Positions 12,252 through 23,990 of a stretch of 53,102 nucleotides of DNA are shown here, in pieces. A model generated the notes under the pieces. It had not been told where the DNA came from. It searched no databases and saw only the letters and a list, made by a program, of their open reading frames with translations. The stretch is from Brachionus plicatilis (taxonomy: Eukaryota > Rotifera > Eurotatoria > Ploima > Brachionidae): positions 421,026 through 474,127 of the forward strand of contig QEOQ01000704.1 of assembly GCA_010279815.1 (NCBI GenBank). Reading direction: 5' to 3'. Position numbers and translations under genes: made by a program. How positions within the stretch are numbered: the stretch's first letter is position 1; each line of letters begins with the position of its first letter.

Positions 12252-12721
12252 GGCATTGTGAATTATGGTACAAAAAACAAAAACAAAATACTAAAAATGC
12301 CAAAGCTTATGTTCTGAAGGACCTAAACATGTTCTGTTAATTGTAGCAGCTGATACATCCTTTGTACCAACAATATACTGATTCTGCAAAACTCTGCAAT
12401 AAATCTGCAAGATTCAGAAAATTGTGAATTTGGGATATTAAAAATCCAACTCAACTTTAAATGGTGGTCCAGAGGATGTATCAGTTGATACAATTTACAG
12501 AACATGTTAAAGTTCTGGCGTTTTTTATATTTTATTTTTGTTTTTTGTACTAAGATTCACAGTTTTCTGAATTTTGCAGAATTCTGCAGAATCAGTATAT
12601 TGGTGGTACAAAGGATGTATCAGTTGCTACAATTTACAGAACATGTTTTGGTCCGTCAGAACTTAAGCTTTGGCACTTTTAATTTTTTGTTTTTGTTTTT
12701 TGTACCAAAATTCACAATGCC
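12252..12721. mobile_element. Foldback (MULE-like) non-autonomous DNA transposon, 470 bp
   Basis: The ends are perfectly complementary (GGCATTGTGAATT ... AATTCACAATGCC). The terminal inverted repeat continues with few mismatches for about 140 bp, from 12252 to about 12390 and from about 12595 to 12721. A second, partial copy of the right arm lies at about 12459-12565, so the layout is left arm, right arm, right arm. The element has no protein of its own. The flanking perfect 9-bp duplication plus long inverted repeats are features of Mutator-like MITEs. That class is an inference from structure; no transposase is visible. It is inserted in the plus-strand LINE RT. Confidence 0.8.
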
Positions 12722-12730
12722 GGTAGGATC
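12722..12730. repeat. 9-bp target-site duplication (right)
   Basis: GGTAGGATC, an exact copy of 12243-12251. Confidence 0.85.
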
Positions 12731-13087
12731 ACAATAGTGATATTGCAAGACCTGTTTAGCTAAAAGCTTTTCGAACATTTTAGCTATGGGTGAAAGGACC
12801 GAGATAGCCCTTTAATTATCTGTTTGAGTCTTATCTCCTTTATATTTGTAAAGTTGGGTAACAATAGCTATTTTCCAATCTCCTGGAATTTTGTTCAATT
12901 CCAAGCAACTTTTAAATAGTTTTTGAAGAATTGGTGCAAATAACTCCGGCAAAGCTTTTAAAACCTTGGTATTTATACGTATATAACCAGGTGAACTTGA
13001 GTTTAATAGTAAACAAATAAATTTTTCTAATTCTTTTAAAGCAAAATGTTTAAAAGAAAACCACGGTGTTTCAAATGTATTTTTTTT

Positions 13088-14048
13088 TTAACACTCAAAG
13101 GACCGCGGTGTCAATTTGACACTTTTTGAGTATAAATCTTTAGATATTTTTTTTTTGAAAAAAGTTTTTGGTAATTTTATTTCACCAACTTTATTTGGTA
13201 TCAAAAAAAAAAATAAAAATTGAAATTTTGAATTAAAAAAAATTGAATTTTCATGCAAAAAAAAAATATACCTCTAAGGACCGACGTAGTCAATTTGACA
13301 CTATTTGAATTTATTGCATAATTTTATTGACATTTTGCCAAAATTGGTTATAAACTGTTTAAATAAAATAAGTAAAAAAATTTGAAATGACTAAAAGAGA
13401 AGCTGGCCTAAAGGCCCTTGAAGCCTTGAGAAACACCGATGACACTCAATTTATAGCCTCAGATGATGATGATGCGGATTTTTTGGACGATCATTACTTT
13501 TTGGATGAATTTGATGAAGTTGATGCTGATGTTGATGAGGATTCTATAGAAAGAAATAGAAAATTCTTTTTGAAGAAGATGTGGATGATACAAGCCAACA
13601 TGTCATTGATTCGATTGAAAGTACAATCAATAGGGTAAACTTGGACCAAAATCTTGACAAGACAAGAAAAATTGGAGTTGTTTGGACAAAGCTAAAGAAT
13701 GGAGAAGATTTATCACTAAGAAAGAAAATTAATTTCAATGAGAGATCCGAACCAACCAGCTATGAAACAAGGAACATTGACAATACCAAGATATTAGCGT
13801 TTATGATGAATTTTGATATGTATATGCTTAATTTGTTCGTACAATTTACAAATTCGACCAGGATGTAGAACTTTAATAGACTTAAAATTTATTCATGATA
13901 AAATATTTATTTTTTTTTTATCAAATTTAGTCCTTTTAGCTTTAAAAAACCTAAAATTTGTCGAGTATTTTGCAGATTTATATAAAAAGTGTCAATTTGA
14001 CACCGCCGGTCCTTAGAGGTATAAAAATATCGGGCTTTTTAGTGTTAA
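13088..14048 (+). mobile_element. piggyBac-like deletion derivative, 953 bp, TTAA duplication
   Basis: Flanked by TTAA at 13088-13091 and 14045-14048, the target site of piggyBac elements. The element proper is 13092-14044. Both ends begin CACT. The inverted repeats share AAGGACC-CGGTGTCAA and TTGACACT; the right end carries about 30 extra bases outside the shared block. A further internal copy of the subterminal block lies at about 13270-13303. It contains a broken transposase N-terminus. The element interrupts the minus-strand LINE between its pre-RT and RT regions. Confidence 0.8.
13387..13868 (+). pseudogene. piggyBac transposase N-terminal fragment, frameshifted
   Basis: Starts at ATG 13387 with MTKREAGLKALEALRN, then a very acidic run (SDDDDADFLDDHYFLDEFDE). 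Near 13560 the frame shifts by one and continues as DTSQHVIDSIESTINRV, WTKLKNGEDLSLRKKINF and FMMNFDMYMLNLFVQFTN, stopping at about 13868. An acidic N-terminal region and a conserved F....D......V..TN block are usual in piggyBac transposases. The catalytic DDD core and Cys-rich tail are gone, so the protein is inactive. Assignment rests on the TTAA ends plus these weak motifs. Confidence 0.65.
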
Positions 14049-15106
14049 ATTCTTTGAATTTTTAGAAAATATATTTTGAAGGTTCATCTTCTGTCGAAAA
14101 AGAAGATGATTCAACGTTAGTAAAAAAACTGTTCAACATCTCGACCTGTTCAGAAATTGAATTAGCACTATTTTCACTGTCTTGTATATTTTCAGGACAG
14201 TCATCAAATTCTAAATCACTCCTTATCTTAATAGAAGACCTATAAAAACTCCAAAAATTATTTTCAAAATAATCTTTCATTTTTTCCTAGTTAAATTTTT
14301 AAACATCTTTCTAGCGTTTTTATATTCGTTTAAATTTTCTTCGTTTTTTACTTCTAAAAGGTTATGATAACAGTAATCCCTATATCTTTAAGCAGAATTA
14401 ACTCCTCATCAAACCAAGGAGAATAATCTTTATCTTTATTTTTAAATTTTTTTAAAGGACAACAAAGTTCAATGGCTTCAGTTACTTTATCCTTTACAAA
14501 ACCCCATTTATCCTCAATATCAGAAAACCTTTTAATTTCAGAGAAATTAATTTTAAATAAACTTTTTTTTTAAATTTATTAAATTTTTATCCGAGTAATT
14601 TCTAAATGATTTTTTTGGATCATTTTTAATATCAAATGAAAAATCAAAACTTGCGACAAGAAATTTGTGATCACTGTATGGGCAACCAAAAACTTCAGAT
14701 ATTGGATCTAAATCATTTGACATAAAATATGATCTGTTTAACTAATTTTTACATTTGTTTCACCCTTCTCCTTGAATGTTATACTTAGAGAAGAACAAGC
14801 AGAATTTAGACGAGTTAGGGAATGCATAGACCAGATATTTACACTAAGGAACATCATAGAACAAAGTCTAGACTGGAATAGCCCCCTGTTACTTAACTTT
14901 TCAAGAAAGTCTTTGATAGCATTCTCAGAAAAACCTTATGAGCCATACTATGATCTTATGGCTTGTCACAGAAGATAGTTAACTTTATAAAACTCTTCAA
15001 GTAGAAATTTGAGTGTAGCGTGATTCTGGAAAAAGGACAATCTGAGAGATTCGAATTATTATATTGAAAGAACGAAGATATCATAAAGGAGTGAATAAGA
15101 AAAACA

Positions 15107-15215
15107 ACTGGAGGCCATTACCATCTAAGCAGGAGCATTATGAAATTTTTTCTTCAAGCTTTTTTTTTCTCAGACAGCAAAGAAAGCTGAAGAACGTGGA
15201 ATATTTTGTTTCATG
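15107..15215 (+). repeat. RTE LINE 3' tail, right arm of inverted repeat
   Basis: Counterpart of 11855-11970 in the opposite orientation. It follows the RT remnants directly. Confidence 0.6.
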
Positions 15216-18200
15216 CTAGATTGGTTTTTAAATAAAAGAAAGACTTATGTCAGCTTTAAAATCAAAAAGAATATTTAAGTGAAAATTACAGAGCTAAAAT
15301 CTTAAATAGAAAACTTTTTTTTATTTTAACTTTAATTTTTAATTTAATAGGGCCTTTTTTTATCTGAAGGAGCTTTTGTTAGAAGAAAAAATGAGAAAAT
15401 ATTCGATTTATTCTAATTAAAAATTTATCGGGATTTAATTAGTAGATTTGGTTGTAAAATGAAAAAATTCTTCATAGCCTACAAATTAATCTGCACAATT
15501 TAAAAATAATATTTTAGATTAATCTCGTTAAAAAAGAGCGCTAAAATGCACCTAATTAGAGTGAATTGAAAAAATTACATACATTCAAAAAAAAATCATC
15601 CTTTATTAATACAAATACAAAAAATTTTTAATGACAAAAAGAGTATCATTTGTTTTATTAGAACATTTTTTATCGTTAGCCTTCCTCACTTTATTTTTTT
15701 TGTCTTCCTTTTTGTTTCTTTTTTTGTTAATTAAAAATCCCATGGGCAACATATTACAGAAATAAAAAAAAAGCGTTAGTTTAGAAAATTAAATTAGATT
15801 TAATTAGAAATTTAACTACAAATTTGAACATGCTATACAAATAAAAAATAAAAATACTTTTACTTTTTGATTCAAAAATAAATATTTTGTTTTAACAAAC
15901 TTTTAAAAATGAAATTGAATATTGTTTTGTCAACATTAAATCCTCTTGTGCGACTTAAATTGAAATGAAAAAGAAATTTTTTATCTAAATTATTATGGCC
16001 TAAAATAATAGAATTTTATTCTTGTTTCATTTCAGTAAAGTATTTTGGTATAATCACGTAATTGATATTTTTTAGAAAACAATCAATTCTTGTTGAAATT
16101 GGATATATCTCTCTTCTTAATTTAAATGTTTCATTAAAAATTACTTCCAGCTTCCTGAATTCCCAATTTGCCATGCTTGAAAATTTTAATTACTTGCATC
16201 ATTCGGATGGAAAGACCACACGTTCCGAAACAAACAAAAAATTCATTCATATTAATTGCTTAGTTTTAAACCAAATTAGCATGGCTCTAAATTTTTATCT
16301 AAGAAAAAATTAAAAAATATTTAGATTAAATTTGTAAAGCTATTTGTTGTGTAATTATTTTCCTAGCGAGTTGATTTTTGCAAATTTTCTGTCTCAACAA
16401 AAATATTGATTTAATTTCATATTTAATCTTTAATTAGACCTTCATAAAAAAAATAAAAGAAAACGGATACGTACTCTAAACATGTAGGAATATTTTAATA
16501 AATTTTGTAGAGACTTATAAGAACAAGAAGCATTTTTGCTCAAAGGTTTCCGTGTGCAGCAATTGAATGCTTTAAGTTTTCAATGAGTTAAATAACTAAT
16601 AATTTTGATTATTAAGCAGCTAATTTCCGTTCTTAATTAATGCAAAAATATCATGTAAAACTCCGTCATTCTGACTAAACCATTCTCATTTGTTTCGGAG
16701 GATCTTAATGACTTTTTTAATGATTTGAAAATTAGTTCAATGAGAATATGGCAAATTTAATTATTCGTGAATATGTGATAGTTAGAGAATTTTTTGATAA
16801 TTTGTTCTTGGTATAATGAAAAAAAAATTCAACTTATTTTTCAATGGCTCGAAATTGTTTTTTTTACTAAAATTCCTTTTTTTAACACTAAAATAAATTC
16901 ACTTTAAAAAAGCGCAATATGCATTTAAAAAAGATTTTTTGTAAATAAACAACTTTTTTGATTCGAAAAAACTCTTTTCATTTAAAAAACCCTTTTTGAA
17001 AAAAAAATTATTTTCAAAATTATAATTATATATTAAACAAAGACTTTATAAAGTATTTGTGGCAATTTCTAGCGCAGAAAATTAGAAATGGTACTCAATT
17101 CTTTTAAAGTTTTCTAAAATCTCTTGAATTTTATTTTCAACTTAATGATTCATTGATTCATATTTCTTTATAGAATCAAAATCAAAACGAAACAAAATCA
17201 GCTTAATATTGAAAATAATAATCCATGAAAACAATATCTATTTATTTAAATCATTAGATTACTAATACTGGTATTATTTCATTATAAATTATAACAGAAT
17301 TAATAATTATAATTAAAAATAATGATTAAATGGAATAAAAATATGTATAATTAACAAAAATAATTTAAGATTTAATATTTAAGAATTTAATTTGTACCTT
17401 TTATTCTTTAATTCAATTTTTTTATTTTGATTTTCTCTTTTATTTCATTTTTATTACATTTTGCTTAAAATTATTCTTTTGATTTTACTTTTTTATACTT
17501 TTGTTTTTTGTCTGAATGAATTTTATCTCAATAAAGATCAAAAAATAAATGAATAATAATAATGATATTAATTTATAAAAATAAAAATAATAAAATGATC
17601 ATTTTTAATATCATCACTCTGCAAAATATCCGAAACCTCTCAAAATTTAAACCCATTATATGTTTGTTTGAATAAATGTGATGTACATACTTAAAACGTG
17701 TCTTAAATTGATATTTTCATTTTCTTTAATTTTTTATTTTTTTATTTAAAATTTCGAACCAACAAAATCTACTTCAATATACAACCCTAGTTCTAAACCC
17801 TTTGTTTAAAATTTTATTTTTCAAAATAATATAGTAAATTAATGGGAAGATCCTGAGGCTTATCAGAACAGATAACTGTTTTTCTTTTCCACTATTTCAT
17901 GTAATTGAACCCTAAAAAAAACGATTGTTACATAAACTAAATTTGAGTTATATAATAAAAGTTAAATTAATTAAGGAACTGATTTTATTAAAAAATAAAA
18001 AATTTAAAATTAATTTTAAGGTAAAACTTAATGAAAATGAATATATTGTTTACTCCAGTATATTGATCTAACAAATAATTTTTTTGAGGTGGTTCCGCGT
18101 TTTTTTGACTCTATGCTTATCATTAAAAATTTATTTTAAATAAAACTTGATTAAAAAAAACGATAAAACAAACAATTAGAGGAATGCTATTAGTTTAGAA

Positions 18201-21200
18201 AAAAAATTCAAATTCTAGATTAGACCAAAGTCTAGATAACAAAACAATCTCTCAAAACTTCCCTATTCATTCTTCAACAGTTTCTTACTACAAAAAATTT
18301 TTCGTTGTTAAGAAATTGTCTGATATGAGCAATTTTTTCTTGTGTAAATTCGAATTTCTTATATCGGGTTTTTAGTGTAATTAAATTGTTTTTTATAAAT
18401 TTTTTCTTCTAATTCCTTCTATCGATTGCTCGTCTAAAATTAGAAAATTTATTTTCTGTTAATACATTTTTCATTCATCTCTTTTAAAATCTCTAGTAAA
18501 TAAGATTTAAAACACAATATAAAAACTTTTAAAAATCAACTAAAAAAATTTTCCAGAAAACGCGTTTTTTTTGGTGCCTCTGCCACACCCTAGAAATTTT
18601 TCAAAAACCACTTCATAGTCATGTAAAAAATATGAATTGTGGGTCAAAAAGTAATTCAGTCCAATTTTAAGCCGAAATCCAAAAAATACGATACAGTCTG
18701 TTAACAAATTCTCTATAGTAAGTGCTAAATTATTTATATTAGCTATTTATGGTTTTGAATATATGCCATAGCTAAATACTTTAAAAAATATACTGTAACC
18801 GAAGCAGTATAGAAAAATTTAACTCATGAAGACAAAAAAAAATTATTGTTTTTGAGAGCAAAATTGGGCAATGATAAATCTGAACCTTCAGAAACTAAAA
18901 GCTACAGAAAAATTAGATTTTAAAGTTTTTAAATTACCTATTTTTAATTGCTTAAAAATTACATTAAAATATTTTAAATTTGATTCTAAAAAGTTTATAT
19001 TTGAATTTTTAAAAACAATTATCTCAAAAAATGATTATTGACAGATTTTTGCTCTTTTTTCTGCTTAAAATTTACTGTTTTGTCTTGAAAATTAAAAAAT
19101 TAGAGAAAATTGATCTATATAAGTGTTTTGCCATGATTTGTTTTTTCTTTTCAGTGCATTTTTCTCGTCATAATTTGTCAATGTTCACTTTATCTTGTAT
19201 TTTTTTAATCGGTAGAATAAATTAAGCATGATACAACACGAGGCGTACAATAAAAGTATTTGAGAAAAATATTTGAATGATTTCCGTAAAGCCTGTCGAG
19301 AAGTAAAGATCGTCTTGAAAAAGATTGGAAATTGGAACATGAAATTACTCTCACAAAAAGGGCTGAAAGAGATCTAAAATTAATATTAGCTTTGATGAAT
19401 GACTTTTTAGAAAGGAGCCTGATGAAGTTTTGCCTCAATTGTTCAAAGCTTGGCCACTTTTGTCATTCAAATGTGCTAACTGAAGTTTATCCTGAAATAG
19501 TTGAGCAGAGACCAGTCAATTTTTTCTTGTCAATACAAATATCTAAAGAAAAGCAAGTAAAATTTTTAGATAAAATTACCGAATTTTATGCAAATTGCGT
19601 AATTTAGCGTAAATTTCGCGTAAATATTATATTGGCAGTATTTTTTTTGAAAATTAAAACTCAATCAAAACACTTTTGTTATTTTTTTAGCTAAAGACAC
19701 ATATCATTGTAAGCTTGATAATTTTTTTAAAATGATAAAATGAAAAATTAGATAATCAATAAAAAATTGACTGTTTATTTGATTACAAAGATAATAATTT
19801 TAGTGACAAAATTAAATCATTTTTTCTTTATATGCCAATTTAATTTTTTTGAGGCTGAAATTATTTAAATAACTAAAATCAAAAAATTCGAACATTAAAA
19901 CTTTTAATGCTCTTGAAAATTTTTCTTTATTTTTGAGGCTTTGTAAAATTTATATAAATTCGATAAAACCTTATAACACTTTAAAATCAAATCGGTGAAT
20001 TAATTTATTCGTTGAATTTTGTTGAAAATGTCTGCCTTCTAAAAAAATGATTTAAAAAAATCTTCATTTTGCTGGAAAACTGTAAGCCATATAAAAGCAT
20101 ATCCGTTTGTATACTTTTTACAGTATTTTTAGATAGAAAAAATTTGCAAAAAATAAATTGAACAATGCAATGAATGTTAATAACGATTTAAATATTATAA
20201 GACAAGATTTTTTGCTTTTATATAATGATTAAAATAAGTCATTAATAATTTATTCTATTTAAAATACAAGCAATTTTTTATTAAAAAAACTAATTCTGTC
20301 AATTATTCTAAATTTGCTTTTCATCCTTCAATTTTGATCATAATATTCAGTCAGATTTTTAGTTGTAATTGTAATAAATAAAATTCTTAAATAATTGATT
20401 TTTTTTAACTTAGGGACTTACCATTTATCATAAGACAATTAACCTGAAAATTGAAAATTTTACAGAGCTTTTAGATCAAAAACTATCATTAATTTATTTT
20501 TTCAAACATTTTCCTTATATTTTATTGTTTTGTATCAAATTTTAATTTATTTTTATTATTTTTTTGCGTAACAGCCCAATTTTTTTTTAAATCACGTAAA
20601 AAAAATTTCAATTTTTTAGTCTATTCGAAAAAAAATCAGTATCAAAAAATGATTTTATCTTCAAAAAAGTATTTGAAGGAAAATTCTTTTTCTAAAATAC
20701 CAATGAAAATTTTTGATAAAAAAGCCAAACATCTGCAAAGATAAATTAATATTGATTATTAGAAAAAAAAATAAAGCATCTTTATCGAAAATTTAAAATA
20801 AAACAATATATATCAATACAATATAAACTTTTGAAAATAAACACCTTTTCAAGTTGTAATGTAATGGTAATTATAATTTTTTAGATAAGAGAAAAAGCGC
20901 TACTTAGGCTGAATAAACGTCATGAAGGCTTTGAAAAGTAAAAAAATTTAAAAAAGAAAAACAATTTATAAAAATAAATTTAAATAAAATAAATTACATA
21001 AAAAAATTTGTTTATTTTCCAAGCATTAACATTAAAAGTTTTAAATTATTTTTCTTTAAAATCTTTTTAGTATCGTTTGCCAGTGTAAATTCTTTGGTAA
21101 TAAAAAAAAATAAAAATATGATTATAAAAATATAATAGAGAATCTTTAAAACTTCCTCTTCAAAACTAGTTGCATCAATAAGATCTCTAAAAATTTAATT

Positions 21201-21700
21201 GCTTGATAAATGATCTTTATGTGTTTTTATTTTCAAATTTCTTTTAGCACTAGAAGGACAAATTTAAAAAAAATTAAATTTTCTCAATGTAAACCTAATA
21301 ATGCTTTGCTCAAACTAAAAAAGATAGAATTTTTCAACATCTCTTTCTCTTTTTACACCATATCCACCATCTCCAATATGTCGTTCCAAGGCTCTGCTTA
21401 TACAAATTATTTACTTGATATATATTTTAAAAAACAATATTAAAAATAAGTTTTTATATAAATAAATTTCCTACAATTAGACTATTTATTAATCTCTAAA
21501 AAACATTAATTAATTATAGCATTTTATTATTCTAAAACTAAAGCAATCTACTATCTATTTAAAAAATATTACTAAATACTTAATTTTTAATGAAAATTGA
21601 AAATTGTTGTAAGGTTAAATATATTTGAAAATTAAGTTTATAGCATCATCACCTGATATATGTACATTGTATGTTGGAAATGTAATTCGACAGTGAATTT
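15216..21700. other. Gene desert, AT-rich
   Basis: No supported gene on either strand. A 91-codon stretch at 19332-19607 has balanced composition and a zinc-knuckle-like CLNCSKLGH, but its spacing is wrong for CCHC and nothing else is recognisable. A somewhat GC-richer patch at 18555-18720 has no identifiable content. Confidence 0.45.
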
Positions 21701-21717
21701 TAAAAAATTTAGGAATA

Positions 21718-21892
21718 GTAAAATTTTTGATCAAAAAATTTTAAATGTGTAATTAAATTTCAATGCATTTTTTAAAATTACAATCATTTTTCAAAAATTT
21801 TAAAATAAATCTTTGTAATGTTATAAAAATGTAAAAATCTACAATGAAATTCAATTACGCATTTAAAAATTTTCTGATCAAATTTTAAAAAT
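21718..21892. repeat. Foldback repeat, ~50-bp arms
   Basis: The arms at 21718-21768 and 21841-21892 are inverted copies sharing AAATTTTTGATCA/TGATCAAATTT-type and AATTACGCATTTAAA-type blocks. An inner pair (ATTACAA...TTGTAAT) suggests a near-continuous hairpin about 175 bp long. It is probably a small MITE. Confidence 0.55.
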
Positions 21893-21897
21893 GAAAT

Positions 21898-22254
21898 TTG
21901 ATCAAAAATTTTATTTTTCATTATTTCATTAAGCTAAATCTCTATAGATATAAAAAACCGATTAGTCAAAAAGTCATATTTGGTGCACTTAATGTCGTGG
22001 TTAACCAAGGGAAAAATTATTCGATTACATCAATCTACAATTTATTTTCAGGAGGCAAAATTTTTAATAGAGAAATCAACACTAATGGAACAATTTTCAG
22101 ATTTGACCAAAACTTTTCATTTTGGTTCTTGCCCACTATTTTAAATGATCACTTGCTTAAAGACTTTCTAAATGCTGTTCGAATTGATGGACTCGAAATT
22201 GGACACATTTCCGAAGTAAAATATAAAGATAGACCCGAGAAGAAAATGGTGTAA
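21898..22254 (+). pseudogene. Unidentified ORF fragment, 118 codons
   Basis: An open stretch containing GALNVVVNQGKNYSITSIYN, FSGGKIFNREINTNG and DHLLKDFLNAVRIDGLEIGH, followed by more coding-like but broken sequence to about 22400. Residue composition looks less random than neighbouring shadow ORFs. There is no convincing ATG or splice context. It begins next to a foldback repeat and lies upstream of a LINE 3' end, so it may belong to a decayed element. I do not recognise the family. Confidence 0.3.
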
Positions 22255-22895
22255 GAAGAGTAAGCGAATCTTATCTGAGAGAAGTTGAGAAAATTATGTA
22301 AAATTAGGAAGCTTGTTTGGTCCTGCAGTAATGTATTTTTTAAAATGCAATGTATCATTTGTTGGGCTAAAGCAAAAACTAAATTATTGTGACGAAGAAG
22401 GACACGACATAGCGAAATTCCAAGTCAAAGATACATAATGCCAAAAGTTTCAGCAGAAAAAACACTTCACACAAAAATGTTCCATAGCTAAAAAAAATTG
22501 GAGCCGCTTGAGAGTGAAAATTTTGTACAATGAGCTTAACGTGACCAAGAAGAAACACAATTAACAGTTGAATCTGATCAAAATGACAAAGCTGAAAATG
22601 AAATGCAAAAAAATACAAAGTATAAGCCAACTTTTACTTGATGTAATAATTTAATTTCAATGATGTAATATCCAAAATAACTTCCAAAACCCTAAAAATC
22701 CGTTGTTAGAAGACCATTTGGTTAAGACAATTTTCTTCAAAGAAGTCAGATGTTTCATGTCAACTGAAGCGAATCAAAATGAGTCGGATTTTTTTTTTGT
22801 TGAGCCAAAAATCAAACTGATATTTATTGCAAAAATTGATTCGAATGAATCAAATATTTTCTTTTATTTTAATTATTATAAATCAATAACTGAAC

Positions 22896-23190
22896 CCACT
22901 GATGTACGGAAGCGAATGTTGGGATACGTGTGAATCCGACAGAAAAAATCTGAACACTTTCCACACAGGAAGACTGCGGATGACTATACACAAGAACAAA
23001 TCAAGAGCCACTAAGTCAATGCATTAAGAACCAAAGACTGAGATAGCTTGGGAATATGCTTAGAATGAAAGAAACAAGGATTCCATAAAAAGCCCTTCAC
23101 TGGACACCTCAAGGGCGACTTGAGTGAAAATTAAAAGTAATTACCCTATGCTCCACGAGAATGGAATAAGGAAAAATAAGCATTGTGGAG
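22896..23190 (+). pseudogene. RTE-like LINE 3' end, decayed
   Basis: The plus strand encodes LMYGSECWDTCESDRKNLNT and FHTGRLR. After a frameshift come LGNMLRMKETRIP, a stop, and KALHWTPQGRLE. These match the characteristic C-terminal region of RTE LINE proteins (LYGSECW......K.LN.FH...LR, LGHVLRM...R.P..AL.W.P.G.R..GRP). There are several stops and a gap between blocks. Only the 3' part of the element is recognisable, as expected for a 5'-truncated insertion. Confidence 0.8.
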
Positions 23191-23990
23191 GAGTAACAAT
23201 TTAAGTAAAAGAGGGTTTAGTGTTTGCTCAAGGCTTTTTGTAAGATGAATTTTTTCCTGAATCACTTTGTTTAAAAATAAATCACAGGAATGATCAATTA
23301 TATATATATTTTTGGTTAATATAATCTCGTTTCTAAATTATCATTTATTCAAAAATATAAATAGGAATTGTAAAAATTGTATTCTTGAGGGTGACTTCAA
23401 AACGTTAAAACAAGACAAATAGGTTTGAAAGGAGAAAATTAAATTGAATCATTTTGGAAAGATCAATTAACTCATAGTAATCATTATCAGGTATCCTAAA
23501 GGGTGGCCAATAATGGTTGCCCTGAATTTCATTTAGGAAAAAAAATATTCAACCAAAAATGATATAATAGTGAAATTTAGAGTTTTCACAGCATTTTTTC
23601 ACTAGATTTTTTGGCTTCCTTTTCAACTAAGTTCACTCTGGCCTATTATTTGATTCCTACCTGCGACATAGGTTGTCCTCATAAGACACCATATATGTAT
23701 TGGGAGTTTAATATATCATTTTGTAGAAAATTTTTTTATGATTAAAACGAGATATAGATATAGATTGTTTTTTTCTGTCTTATTTTCGAGAAGATATAAT
23801 CAAAAAGTGCAAAAATATGACCATTTTTCCGAAATCTAAAAATCTTGGGTATTTTATATTTTTATCAAATAACTTTTGATTTATTAAAGGTGTTATCCTC
23901 AAATTTTGCACATGTACAAATTGAGTTTAAAATTTTTTTATAAATAAATATCTTTATAAAATAAAATCGTTATTTTAAGTCTTGATTTTG

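Larger units (their letters stand above)
12761..14755 (-). pseudogene. Second LINE (CR1/Jockey-like), opposite strand, split
   Basis: Minus-strand remnants of a LINE ORF2 in two parts separated by the piggyBac-like element. The upstream part (about 14755 down to 14049) encodes GCPYSDHKFLVASFDF, carrying the SDH motif at the end of APE endonucleases. It continues with a frameshifted linker, then FWSFYRSSIKIRSDLE and NSANSISEQVEMLNSFF, the usual pre-RT region. The downstream part (about 13087 down to 12761) encodes KALPELFAPILQKLFKSCL, KIPGDWKIAIVTQLYKYKG and, after a stop, RAISVLSPIAKMFEKLLAKQ. These are classic RT motifs (P..WK.A.V...KG......N.R.IS......K.FEK). Several frameshifts and stops show it is inactive. 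Its downstream end abuts plus-strand LINE sequence, so it inserted there, with loss of some target or by truncation. Confidence 0.85.
11990..15200 (+). pseudogene. RTE-like LINE, decayed reverse transcriptase (interrupted)
   Basis: Plus-strand remnants of a non-LTR retrotransposon reverse transcriptase. Segment 1 (about 11995-12251, continuing at 12731-12760) encodes VEHFREVLNRPEPAS, a helical linker, then AIKALKSRKAPSIDGVTAEM. These are the entry motifs of LINE RTs (HF..LLN, AI..LK..KAPG.DG..AE.LK). A TGA replaces the Trp that normally precedes VEHF. Segment 2 (about 14785-15040) encodes LREEQAEFRRVRECIDQIFT and LRNIIEQSLDWNSPLLLNF. After a frameshift come FDSILRKTL and SYGLSQKIVNFIKLF with internal stops, typical of RTE clade RTs. 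About 60-70 residues expected between the segments are absent. The element is dead and has been invaded by at least three other elements. Confidence 0.85.

Noticed and set aside
11999..12256. 85-aa minus-strand ORF
   Set aside because: It is the antisense shadow of the plus-strand LINE reverse transcriptase, whose motifs are clear.
12323..12737. Two ORFs on opposite strands with similar proteins (AEFCRISIL..VQRMYQLLQ)
   Set aside because: The similarity arises because both are read from the inverted arms of the 470-bp foldback element; they are not genes.
19332..19607. 91-aa ORF with CLNCSKLGHFCH, possible zinc knuckle
   Set aside because: The fourth ligand spacing does not fit CCHC knuckles, no neighbouring gag-like motifs were found, and there is no splice context.
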